A stretch of 36,669 bases of DNA, taken from Oscillospiraceae bacterium. GTDB lineage: Bacteria > Bacillota > Clostridia > Oscillospirales > Oscillospiraceae. The notes beneath the pieces are model-generated. The model was not told where the DNA came from. It made no database searches and saw only the letters and a program-made list of their open reading frames with translations. The stretch is taken from the NCBI GenBank assembly GCA_017439425.1, contig JAFSJE010000024.1:1-36669 (forward strand), in the 5' to 3' direction. Positions 26,266-34,300 of this stretch are shown here, piece after piece. Numbering within the stretch: the first letter of the stretch is position 1; each line of letters opens with the position of its first letter. Both the position numbers and the translations under genes were made by a program.

Positions 26266-26619
26266 ATGGACGCTGCGAATATCAAGTATCATCAAGCGGG
26301 TGACTATCTTTTGCCGAATCTTAAGGCACCGGATAATCCTAACATAGGCATATGGGGAATGCGCAGAAAGGAGCACCTGCAAAAATTTAAAGATCCAGTC
26401 TTCACAGGTCTCTTTCTCAGCGGAAAGCTCAATTCCCACCTCGAGGAAACCGACATAGCCGCAAACGAGCTGTTCGAGAGGCTGATAAAAGAGTATGCCG
26501 AAGCTGACGGAATTACCGAGGAGCTGAAGGCTCAAAATCAGATGGAATGGATCAGACGAATGAACGGCATACGTGCAAGAGTTGAAGAGACGATCTATTC
26601 CGAATACATCTACAAATAA
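26266..26619 (+). CDS. tnpV: TnpV family transposon protein, copy 2
   Basis: The 117-residue paralogue of the tnpV product at 17304 is nearly identical over the first 38 residues and diverged afterwards (EEDTD-type changes, ADGITEELKAQNQMEW, C-terminal SEYIY). The ribosome binding site and upstream sequence are the same. The divergence shows the duplication is not an assembly artefact of one copy. Confidence 0.8.
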   Translation: MDAANIKYHQAGDYLLPNLKAPDNPNIGIWGMRRKEHLQKFKDPVFTGLFLSGKLNSHLEETDIAANELFERLIKEYAEADGITEELKAQNQMEWIRRMNGIRARVEETIYSEYIYK

Positions 26620-26631
26620 ATAATGCACTGT

Positions 26632-26668
26632 GCCTGCGGTGAGATACTTCCCTCGCCGCAGGTCTTTT
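26632..26668 (+). terminator. Terminator after tnpV copy 2
   Basis: CCTGCGG (about 26633-26639) pairs with CCGCAGG (26656-26662), followed by TCTTTTT. Confidence 0.8.
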
Positions 26669-26761
26669 TGCAATGGCATAATTTTCTCTTGACAAAGCTA
26701 TACTATTGTACAGGCGGGGGAACCAAACCGATCACCCGGCTGATTCCCCCGTTATATGTGA

Positions 26762-27076
26762 CTAAATGATTTCTTTCCAGTTGCGGCGTCCGTATAAGAT
26801 TCTGCGGACTTCCATCACGTTGTCGATTACAACGTAGAAAATGGTAAAGCTTTTGACCTGTATGCGATAGTATGGATACTTGCGCTCTTTTTTACTCTGA
26901 TACTGATCAAAGGCTTCTGCGTTTGGCAGACGCTCATAGATTGCCTTTTCGACTGCGTCAACAAGATTTTCCGCCGCAATCGGGTTTTTCAAGCGAAACA
27001 CGATATAGTCAACTATCTCGCTTAAGTCTGACTCAAACAGCGGCAGTATGCGCAGCTCATAGTGCTTTTCGCTCAC
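26762..27076 (-). CDS. ParE/RelE-family toxin
   Basis: The 104-residue protein has the ParE/RelE fold pattern: YELRILPLFESDLSEIVDYI at the start, the helix region NPIAAENLVDAVEKAI, KYPYYRIQVKSFTIFYVV and VRRILYGRRNW at the end. Such toxins cleave ribosome-bound mRNA (RelE) or poison gyrase (ParE); which applies here cannot be told. The start is GTG at 27076, with AGGAGG seven bases upstream, rather than an ATG at 27127 that lies deep in the antitoxin gene. It overlaps the antitoxin end by 20 bases. Confidence 0.85.
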   Translation of the reverse strand: MSEKHYELRILPLFESDLSEIVDYIVFRLKNPIAAENLVDAVEKAIYERLPNAEAFDQYQSKKERKYPYYRIQVKSFTIFYVVIDNVMEVRRILYGRRNWKEII

Positions 27077-27329
27077 GGATACGCCTCCTGACTCTGCCGA
27101 ACACTTCGTCGGCGGCAAAACGCTCATCGCTTAGTTCCGCCGCAAAGTCGGCCTCGTCGAGCTTCAACTCAATGTCATCCGTAAGCTCGGAATATTTCTC
27201 CAGACTCATCACTACCATTGAGCCGTATCCGTTCTTGGTCAGAAAAACGGGCTCTCCGTTTTTCAGTACAGCTTCTTCAATTTCGGGATACTTATTCCGA
27301 AGGTCTGATACTGGTCTGATGTTCAGCAT
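27057..27329 (-). CDS. Phd/YefM-family antitoxin
   Basis: The protein of about 90 residues has the Phd/YefM N-terminal DNA-binding pattern (IRPVSDLRNKYPEIEE, PVFLTKNGYGSMVVMSLEKY) and an acidic, probably disordered C-terminal part that would wrap the toxin. ATG at 27329 is preferred, 10 bases from GGAG; a GTG at 27338 sits too close to that site. It is first in the toxin-antitoxin operon. Confidence 0.88.
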   Translation of the reverse strand: MLNIRPVSDLRNKYPEIEEAVLKNGEPVFLTKNGYGSMVVMSLEKYSELTDDIELKLDEADFAAELSDERFAADEVFGRVRRRIRERKAL

Positions 27330-27346
27330 AACGCTCACGCTCCTTT

Positions 27347-27381
27347 ATCATAATATTATCATAATATTATCCTCACGTCAA
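27347..27381 (-). promoter_or_regulatory. Toxin-antitoxin promoter with tandem repeat operator
   Basis: TTGACG (27376-27381, minus strand) is 17 bp from TAATAT (27353-27358). The motif ATCATAATATT occurs twice in tandem (27347-27357, 27358-27368), covering the -10. This is a good candidate for autoregulation by the antitoxin complex. Confidence 0.6.
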
Positions 27382-27423
27382 CGGTTAATAACCGATTGTT
27401 CTATAAGTTGGAGGTATGCCGAT

Positions 27424-27789
27424 ATGATAAGACGTTTTCACTGTAAACGCAGTCATTTTGTGTATGTATATTTAGGGGCTTCAATGCTTGGATCCTTTAT
27501 ATACTTTATAATTCATAGGGCGGATTCTCTTGATATTGAATACATAGCAACTCATTTATTCCTGCTCTTCACGCTTTACGGATTATTTCTGTTTCCAATG
27601 CTGACGTTATATAGACCGAGAACCTTATGGATATTCCTCAACAATGGGACCTCTCTTCCGTTTTTATCCAAGGAGCAGGCTGCCTTTGATGCACCCGCCC
27701 CTATGATGACCACATGCGGATCTTGTAATCGCTTATTCTTCACGTGCGGAAACCTATATGATTTTCTTGACATAAACATTTCACCTTAA
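27424..27789 (+). CDS. Small two-helix membrane protein, C-terminal half replaced
   Basis: The 121-residue ORF starts at ATG 27424 with GGAGG nine bases upstream. It has two membrane helices (about residues 13-30 and 43-63) after a basic N terminus. From about residue 75 the frame runs antisense through a SIR2-like gene start on the opposite strand, so the C-terminal ~45 residues are probably accidental. I do not recognise the family. It looks like a gene truncated at about 27640 by a deletion or insertion junction. Confidence 0.45.
   Translation: MIRRFHCKRSHFVYVYLGASMLGSFIYFIIHRADSLDIEYIATHLFLLFTLYGLFLFPMLTLYRPRTLWIFLNNGTSLPFLSKEQAAFDAPAPMMTTCGSCNRLFFTCGNLYDFLDINISP
27636..27773 (-). pseudogene. 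SIR2-like defence gene, 5' remnant
   Basis: From ATG 27773 (AAGGTG eight bases upstream) the minus strand encodes about 46 residues with HVVIIGAGASKAAC and DKNGREVPLL. This is the NAD-binding start of SIR2-like proteins often found in anti-phage systems. The similarity stops near 27636 and a stop follows at 27576. The rest of the gene is missing. It begins 17 bp after the HsdS-like fragment, suggesting an old operon. Confidence 0.55.
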
Positions 27790-27790
27790 G

Positions 27791-28024
27791 TCAATTCAAG
27801 AAACTTTGAATAATTTTGCTTCTTTTGTCACTTAATAAATCCAGTTGCATCTGCGCCATCTTGATCGATTCCTCCAGTTCAAAAACCTTTTCCACGGTGT
27901 CGTTTTGAACCGTAATATCCGGTACAGTGAAAGTAATCCCCTGAACTCTATCAATTGATGCACGATATGAGCGAGAGAAGCCGAGCTTTGTCAAGGGGGA
28001 TTTCAAACTTTTTTGAAAGTTCAT
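27791..28024 (-). pseudogene. Type I restriction specificity subunit (HsdS)-like C-terminal remnant
   Basis: The 77-residue ORF has the end pattern of an HsdS target-recognition half: FTVPDITVQNDTVEKVFELEE followed by a helix ending in DLLSDKRSKIIQSFL. The matching N-terminal recognition domains and hsdM/hsdR are absent. No convincing ribosome binding site precedes its ATG, so it is treated as a remnant. Confidence 0.5.
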
Positions 28025-28122
28025 ACTATGCTTCCACGCATACCGCGATATTTACTATTATCGCGCTCGTCGCTTCATACACGTCCATACTGGGCTCATC
28101 ATACTTAGGCCGCATAATGAAC

Positions 28123-28167
28123 TATTTACAATAAGCATTTTACATTCCAATTTTCGAGCCGTATTAT
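28123..28167 (+). promoter_or_regulatory. Hydrolase promoter with shared 24-bp box
   Basis: TTTACA (28139-28144) is 17 bp from TATTAT (28162-28167). The stretch 28123-28146, containing AATAAGCATTTTACATT, recurs with one mismatch at 30614-30637 in front of the lipoprotein/GH3 operon. Confidence 0.7.
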
Positions 28168-28194
28168 AAAATAAAAAACGGAAAAGGGGATTTT

Positions 28195-29169
28195 ATGGAA
28201 CGCTTCAGCTTTAACGAGGGCAAGACCTACGAGGTCTATCCTGAAATCGAAAACAGGCCGGTCTACTACCGCAATCGCTACGGGACTCAGCTCGCGGCGG
28301 ATATTTTTTTTCCGGAGCACTTCGATCCCTCCAAAAATTACCCCGCCGTTATCGTGAGCCACCCTCACGGCGGAGTCAAGGAGCAGTCAGGCGGACTATA
28401 CGCTCAGGAGCTTGCCAAGGCAGGCTTCATCGGCTTTGCCATCGATCTTTCGTCAAACGGCGGCAGCGGCGGCTCTGCCCGACATATCTCTACGCCGGAG
28501 GGACACGTTGAGGACATCCAGGCAGCGGTAGATTACCTCGGGACCCGTCCGTTCGTTCTGCGGGACGGCATAGGGCTTGTTGGAGTCTGCGCCTCCGGCA
28601 GCTTCGCCGTGGCTGCGGCTTCAACCGATATGCGCATAAAGGCAGTAGCTGCTGTGACTATGTACAACATCGGCGAGAACTACCGCACTATGTTCGGACT
28701 GAGGGACGCCGAAGCTCGCAAGGAGATGCTCCGCCATGCTGGAGAGCAGCGTTGGGCGGAATATGAGGGTGCGGACACGGAGTTTATGATGGAATTCCCG
28801 CGTGTGGTCACTGAGGAGATATATTATTCCCTCGATCCCGTTTCCCGGGAGTTTTTTGACTACTACCTCAATAATCGGCGCGGACGGCACCAGTATTCAG
28901 TGGGTAAAATAGCTCTTAACAGCCTTGCGGCGCTCTTCAATTTCGACCCCTACATCAATATGGACCTTTTGGGAGGCCGCCCCATACTTGTGGTCTGCGG
29001 CACCGAGGCCCATAGCCGAGTCTACAGCGAGGAGTGCTACGCGAAGGCCTACGAGCCGAAGGAAATGTATTGGGTAGAGGGCGCGGGGCATTGCGATCTG
29101 TATGACGACAAGACAAAGATACCCTTTACCAAGCTCGCCGACTTCTTCGGCGCTAATTTGAGAAAGTGA
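28195..29169 (+). CDS. Alpha/beta hydrolase (dienelactone hydrolase-like)
   Basis: The 324-residue cytosolic protein has the alpha/beta hydrolase layout: VIVSHPHGGVKEQSGG near the oxyanion hole, DLSSNGGSGGS, the nucleophile elbow GVCASGS with Cys132 in the nucleophile position, and VEGAGHCDLYD with His299. A cysteine there is known in dienelactone hydrolases and relatives. AAGGGG lies before the ATG. A broken aldo/keto reductase gene starts four bases inside its end (GTGA), so they formed an operon. The substrate is unknown; an ester or peptide bond is likely. Confidence 0.82.
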   Translation: MERFSFNEGKTYEVYPEIENRPVYYRNRYGTQLAADIFFPEHFDPSKNYPAVIVSHPHGGVKEQSGGLYAQELAKAGFIGFAIDLSSNGGSGGSARHISTPEGHVEDIQAAVDYLGTRPFVLRDGIGLVGVCASGSFAVAAASTDMRIKAVAAVTMYNIGENYRTMFGLRDAEARKEMLRHAGEQRWAEYEGADTEFMMEFPRVVTEEIYYSLDPVSREFFDYYLNNRRGRHQYSVGKIALNSLAALFNFDPYINMDLLGGRPILVVCGTEAHSRVYSEECYAKAYEPKEMYWVEGAGHCDLYDDKTKIPFTKLADFFGANLRK

Positions 29170-29642
29170 GCAGATATCTGGAAAACGCAAAAATCGCTCT
29201 CGGCGCCTGGGCCTGGGGTAGGGCGAAGGGAGTTGAACACCCTTCGCCCTAACGATGGCACATTCGGGGGCAGTCTCAGCGTAAATGACTTGCGTCCAGT
29301 ATTTGACAGGCTATGGAGCTGGGGCTAACCCTGTGGGACACTGCCTATGTCTATGGGATGGGCGAGTCGGAGATGACGCTTGGAGGCTTTCTCCGAACGG
29401 TTTCGAGGGAAAGTTATCAGATCTCAGCGAAATTTACGCCTCAATGCGCTTCTCCACGCGCCGAAAACGCCGTTATTGAAATGTGCAGGGAGAGCGCCCA
29501 CCTTTTGGGCGCCGAGTATATGGACTACTACTGGATCCATAATCCGGTGTGCGCGCCGAGATGGATAAAGGAGCTCATTCCACTTGCAAAAAGCGGGAAA
29601 ATAGGCAAAATAGGCATAAATGGCCTCGGCCGCCATAACTGA
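29166..29642 (+). pseudogene. Aldo/keto reductase, broken and truncated
   Basis: From the GTG at 29166 the sequence encodes KIALGAWAWG, then after an inserted palindrome DGTFGG and NDLRPVFDR. After a one-base loss near 29311 it continues with MELGLTLWDTAYVYGMGESE, LLGAEYMDYYWIHNP and LAKSGKIGKIG, all aldo/keto reductase landmarks including the Asp-Tyr region. It stops at about half the normal length (~320 residues). Three lesions are seen: the 29-bp insertion, the frameshift and the loss of the C-terminal half. No function remains. Confidence 0.85.
29219..29251. mobile_element. 29-bp perfect palindrome inserted at a TA, with TA duplicated
   Basis: GGGCGAAGGG (29221-29230), nine bases, and CCCTTCGCCC (29240-29249) lie between TA and TA. 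Removing the 29 bases and one TA restores the aldo/keto reductase frame as ...AWG-N-DGTFGG..., exactly as the family expects. Confidence 0.65.
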
Positions 29643-29650
29643 ATACTATT

Positions 29651-29682
29651 ACAGCCGACTCATTAGAGGCGGCTGTTTTTTT
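29651..29682 (+). terminator. Terminator after the aldo/keto reductase relic
   Basis: ACAGCCG (29651-29657) pairs with CGGCTGT (29670-29676), followed by seven T. It lies between convergent transcripts. Confidence 0.85.
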
Positions 29683-30556
29683 ATCCAAATCGCTCTCTTA
29701 TTGCCGCTAAGTATGCCTCGGTGGCGGCTGAAAAGGTCTGATATTTTTTCCATATCAGAGATACGCTCGCCGTGAGCGGCGGCTCGCAGGGGCGGAAGAC
29801 CAAATCGGTGCCCGCTGTGTTAAAAATCCCGTCAAGCATCAACGCACAGCCCAGGCCACCCTCCACCATCTTCTCCGCGTTCAGGAACATAGTATAGGTT
29901 GCGGATATGTTCAAATCATTCAGCTCACGGCCCAGCCAGCTCTGAAGAAAGCCGGTGTCCGTGGCCTGCTTGGAAATGATAAGTGGGACCTCCCACAGGT
30001 CTGAGGGCAAAACGGTATCCTTTGCCGCCAGAGGCCAGTCCTTCGGCATAAGCACGCCCCACCGGTCCGCGGGCTTCAGCTCAAAGCGGCCGTATTTGTT
30101 TTCATCCACAGGGCCAAATACGAAGCCCAGATCCACAAGCCCCTTGTCCAGCCGTTCCTTAACGTCGTCACCATCGCCGCTCATCACTCTGAGACGAATA
30201 CCGGGATGGGCTTTCCTGAGCTCCGCCGCCGTTTCGGAGAGGAACCGGACAACGTCCGTCTCGCCGGAGCCTATATAGATGTCTCCGGAAATACCGCCCA
30301 CGTCGCTCGTAAGCTCCGCCTCCGCCTTATCGGCGAGCTCCACGAGCTCGCGGGCGCGCTTTCGCAGAAGGATCCCGTCCGGTGTAAGGGATATTTTGCG
30401 CTTTCCCCGTATTACGAGCTGCTTGCCGAACTCATCCTCAAGCTCCATTATCATCCTCGACAGCGTTGGCTGGGTAACGTGCAGAAATTCTGCTGCGCGG
30501 GTGATATTCTCCTCCTGCGCCACAGCTAAAAAGTATCTCAGCGTCCGAAGCTCCAT
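29681..30556 (-). CDS. LysR-family transcriptional regulator
   Basis: The 291-residue protein has the LysR N-terminal winged helix (MELRTLRYFLAVAQEENITRAA, HVTQPTLSRMIMELE) and a C-terminal effector-binding domain ending in LIWKKYQTFSAATEAYL. GGAG sits nine bases before the ATG. It is divergent from the lipoprotein/GH3 operon with 152 bp between start codons, the usual arrangement for a LysR regulator and its target. The 3' half resembles the truncated LysR at the right window end. The effector is unknown. Confidence 0.93.
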   Translation of the reverse strand: MELRTLRYFLAVAQEENITRAAEFLHVTQPTLSRMIMELEDEFGKQLVIRGKRKISLTPDGILLRKRARELVELADKAEAELTSDVGGISGDIYIGSGETDVVRFLSETAAELRKAHPGIRLRVMSGDGDDVKERLDKGLVDLGFVFGPVDENKYGRFELKPADRWGVLMPKDWPLAAKDTVLPSDLWEVPLIISKQATDTGFLQSWLGRELNDLNISATYTMFLNAEKMVEGGLGCALMLDGIFNTAGTDLVFRPCEPPLTASVSLIWKKYQTFSAATEAYLAAIRERFG

Positions 30557-30583
30557 TCGTCACTGCTCCTTCTCTTTTTTGTT

Positions 30584-30612
30584 ATTTTATCATACAAAAA
30601 CCGTATTGTAAA
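30584..30612 (-). promoter_or_regulatory. LysR gene promoter
   Basis: On the minus strand TTTACA (30607-30612) is 17 bp from TAAAAT (30584-30589). Its -35 mirrors the -35 of the divergent promoter, forming TGTAAA-N17-TTTACA. Confidence 0.65.
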
Positions 30613-30613
30613 G

Positions 30614-30658
30614 TATTTAGAATAAGCATTTTACATTTTGAAGCTGCCATTTTATAAT
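30614..30658 (+). promoter_or_regulatory. Lipoprotein/GH3 operon promoter with shared box
   Basis: TTTACA (30630-30635) is 17 bp from TATAAT (30653-30658). The upstream box 30614-30637 matches 28123-28146 with one difference. It is probably a target of the neighbouring LysR. Confidence 0.75.
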
Positions 30659-30708
30659 AAAACTGCGCTAAAGAAAGCGCGGAAAAAAACAAAAAGGAGA
30701 AACGAAAA

Positions 30709-31299
30709 ATGAAAAAGAACGTCGCGAAAGTATTGGCACTCATCCTTGCAGTCGTGAGCTGCATCGGCCTTATGTCCTCCTGCTCCGCTCCCAGCGTGGC
30801 GGGCACCTACACCTTCACAGTAGACCCCACCGACGTGGCGGGCAATTCCCAGCACTCCGCATTTCTCGCTGACGCCGTTCCCAGCCAGGTAAACACTCTC
30901 GTGCTTAACGAGGACGGCACCTACTCCCTCACCAAGAAGTTAGATGAGGATAGCATCCACATCAACATCGAGTTTACCGGCACCTACACATTCAAAGACA
31001 GCGACGTGACCCTCGCGGCTCCCACTGACGTCATTTGGGACGTCGACTGGGGTCAGTTCATCGAGATGGGCTTCTTCCCCGGCGTTCTTAAGGGCCAGCT
31101 CTCCAAGGGCGACACCGGCATTATGTGCGGACGCATCATTCAGCCTGACAACAGCATTGGCGGCGGCCACGATCCGAAAAATATGTTCCTCACCCCCTAC
31201 TATCTCGACAGCGAGAAGACCGGCACCCAGGATATCACCGTAAACAAGGACTCCAAGACCTTTACATACGCCGTCGAAGCCAGCTCTGAGGACGATTGA
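30709..31299 (+). CDS. Secreted lipoprotein of unknown function
   Basis: The 196-residue protein has a lipoprotein signal with lipobox SSC (Cys about 25). The mature part is beta-rich: GTYTFTVD, TLVLNEDGTYSLTKKL and FTGTYTFKDSDVTL alternate like a lipocalin-type or similar beta-sheet fold, with an acidic end. I do not recognise the family. AAGGAG lies nine bases before the ATG. It is the first gene of an operon with the GH3 gene (15-bp gap), so it may help bind a ligand for the glycosidase at the cell surface; that is inference. Confidence 0.8.
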   Translation: MKKNVAKVLALILAVVSCIGLMSSCSAPSVAGTYTFTVDPTDVAGNSQHSAFLADAVPSQVNTLVLNEDGTYSLTKKLDEDSIHINIEFTGTYTFKDSDVTLAAPTDVIWDVDWGQFIEMGFFPGVLKGQLSKGDTGIMCGRIIQPDNSIGGGHDPKNMFLTPYYLDSEKTGTQDITVNKDSKTFTYAVEASSEDD

Positions 31300-31314
31300 T
31301 TCGGGAGTACGAAG

Positions 31315-34300
31315 ATGAAGAAGCTAAAGAAGAAATCATATATCGCTATATGGTCGGCGGTCTTGGCTGTCATCCTCGTCGCCGTCATAATAGGTAACTT
31401 CGCTGCTGTCGCCTGGGACGGCGCACTCAGCCGCCTTTTGGGCACCGTAGGCGTGACAGATACCGGCTCCGCTTCCGGTTCCAGCGTTTATTATACCACC
31501 GGCTTTGAATCGCAGGAGGCGCTTGAGGCCGCACAGCGGGCGTTTACTGAGCGCACCACGTCGGAATCCATAGTTCTCTTAAAAAACAACGGTGCGCTTC
31601 CTCTTTCCGGCAGTGAGAGCATCTCACTCTTCGGCCTCTCCTCCAAGGGCCTCGTGACAGTGGGCTCCGGCTCCGGCTCATCGGACCTTGACGAAAACTG
31701 CACCTGGGAGAACTCCTTCAAGGAGGCCGGCTTCAAGGTAAACGAGACGCTCCTCAGCTTCTATCGCAATTCCACCCACAAGCACGGCTCAGGCTCCACC
31801 ACCCGCGATTGGACGATAGACGAAGTGCCTCTGGCTGAGTACACAGCGGAGGTCAAGGCGAGTTACTCCGGATACAATGACGTGGCTATTATGGTCGTGG
31901 GCAGAACCGGCGGTGAAAACGGCGATCTTGCCAGAGATATGTCTGAGTTCGGCGGAACGGCAGACCGCAACTATCTGTCCCTGAGCCGCGAGGAGGATGA
32001 GCTTCTGAAGAGCCTTAAAAGTGAGGGCTTCAAGAAGGTAGTCCTTGTAGTAAACTCCGCCTATCCTATGGAGCTTGGCGCCGTGGACAGCGAAGAATAC
32101 GGCGTTGATGCCTGCGTATGGGTCGGCAACACGGGCGTAAACGGTCTTATGGCTGTCGGCAAGCTTTTCAGGGGCGACTATAATCCCTCCGGCCGCACCG
32201 TAGATACTTACTGGTATGACAATATGTCTGCCCCGGCTATGCAGAATATGGGCGACCTTACCGTACTCGACGAGAGCGGCAACCCCACCACCATAAAATA
32301 CGTGACCTACGCCGAGGGTATTTACGTCGGCTACCGCTACGCCGAGACGCGCTACGCTGATCTCGTTATGGGCGCGGAAAACGTGGGTGACTTCGACTAC
32401 GCTTCAACGGTCAAGTATCCCTTCGGCTACGGCCTGAGTTATACCAATTTCACCTGGTCGGGCTTCAGCTTCACCGAGCCTGACGCAAACGGAAACATCA
32501 CCGCCTCCGTCACGGTAACCAACACCGGCGACAGAGCCGGAAAAGAGGTCGTCGAGGTCTACTATCAGGCGCCCTATACCGACTACGACAGAGAAAACGG
32601 CATTGAAAAGAGCGCCGTAGCGCTCGCCGCCTACGGTAAGACCTCCGAGCTCCAGCCCGGAGCGAGTGAAACCGTTTCCGTCAGCTTCAATATTTACGTT
32701 ATGGCATCCTACGCTGCTAACGTGGACGGCGGAGCCTACGTCCTTGACGCCGGCGACTATTACGTTGCCGCAGGCAGAAACGCTCACGACGCTTTGAACA
32801 ATATCCTCGCCTGTCAGGGCTACTCCGCCGCTGACGGAATGACCGAGGACGGCGACGCGAGCTTTGCCGGTGTCTTCAGCCGCGCCGAGCTCGACAAAAC
32901 GAGCTATGCCACCACCCCCGGCGGCGCCCAGCTCCAGAACCGCTTTGAGGATGCTGACCTTAACTATTACGTCCCCGGCGCAGTAAACTATCTCACCCGT
33001 CAGAACTGGGCTATGATGGATAATAACGGCCTTATGGTAGGCGAAATAGACGCGAGCGGCAATCAGGTGCTCCGCGGAAATAACGCTCTTATTGCCGCCT
33101 TCAACGCTACGGGCTATGAGGCCAGCGGTGCACCCGCCTTTGCCTCCAGAAACGATCCCAGCTATAACTACGGCGAGGAAAACGGTGTCGAGCTCATCGA
33201 CCTTATGGGCAAGGACTACGATGATCCTCTGTGGGACAGCCTCCTTGACGAGACCAAGCTCTCCGAACAGCACACTATATACGGCAAATCCGGCTATGGT
33301 AACGACGAGATAAGCGCCATAAACAAGCCCAAGACCTACGAGTACGACGGCCCGGCATCCATCTCCAACTTCATCACCGGCAGCCACGCCTTCTCCTTCC
33401 CCTCGGAGACCACCTTCGCCTCCACCTGGAATATTGAGCTTCTCTCCGAGTTCGGCTCTCTTGCCGGCTGCGACGCCATAAACTCCAAAACCTCCGGCTG
33501 GTATGCTCCCGGAGCGAACACTCACAGGACGCCCTTCGACGGCAGAAATTTTGAGTATTTCTCCGAGGATCCCGTTCTCTCCGGCACTCTCTGCACAGCT
33601 GAGGTGATTGGCGCCCAGTCCAAGGGTGTTTACGTCTACGTCAAGCACCTTGCCCTGAACGATCAGGAGACGAACCGTATGGACGTCTGCACCTTTGCAA
33701 GCGAGCAGGCTATACGCGAGATCTATCTCAAGAATTTCGAGAGAGCAGTTGTTGACGGCCAGGCGAGAGGCATTATGACCTCCTTTAATCGCATAGGCGT
33801 CAGAAACGCCGAGGGCCACTATAATCTCATTACCGAGGTGCTCAGAAACGAGTGGGGCTTCAAGGGCGTTTCCATCACCGACTACAAGGGCGTTTTGGAT
33901 TCCGGCAAGGTGGACCAGTTCCTCGCCGCCGGAAACGATATGATACTCTCCACCGTTAAAAACGAGCTTTCCGATTCAAAAGCTGCGTGGAGCCGCACAG
34001 AGCTTCGCAGAGCAGCGCATAATATACTTTACGTTCAGGCAAACTCTCTCGCAATGAACGGTATGGAGCACGGAGCGGAATACTCCGCAGGCTTCGCAGT
34101 TTATAAAATACTGCTCATCGCGCTGGACGTTATAGTTGGCCTTTTGATTATCGTCAAGACTATAGACATTGTGAAGAAGGCGAGACTCTCCGAGGCGGAG
34201 TTCGCCGCCCTTCCGGGAATGTCGAAGAAGCAGAAGATAACTATGTGGGCAATAATCGGCGTTCTCTTCGTGGCCTTCACAATTTTCTTCTTCGTAACTC

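Larger units (their letters stand above)
26028..26619. repeat. Long direct repeat, right copy (tRNA fragment + element end + tnpV)
   Basis: Second copy of the repeat at 17064-17657. The pair brackets a cargo of about 9 kb (surface operon and recombinase-like gene). The order tRNA 3' half, element end, tnpV is the same in both. Confidence 0.85.

Noticed and set aside
26872-27423. Upstream part of a 305-residue plus-strand ORF
   Set aside because: Antisense of the toxin-antitoxin genes. Only the part from ATG 27424, which has its own ribosome site, was kept.
32404-33819. 471-residue minus-strand ORF
   Set aside because: Antisense shadow of the GH3 gene, low complexity and without family features.
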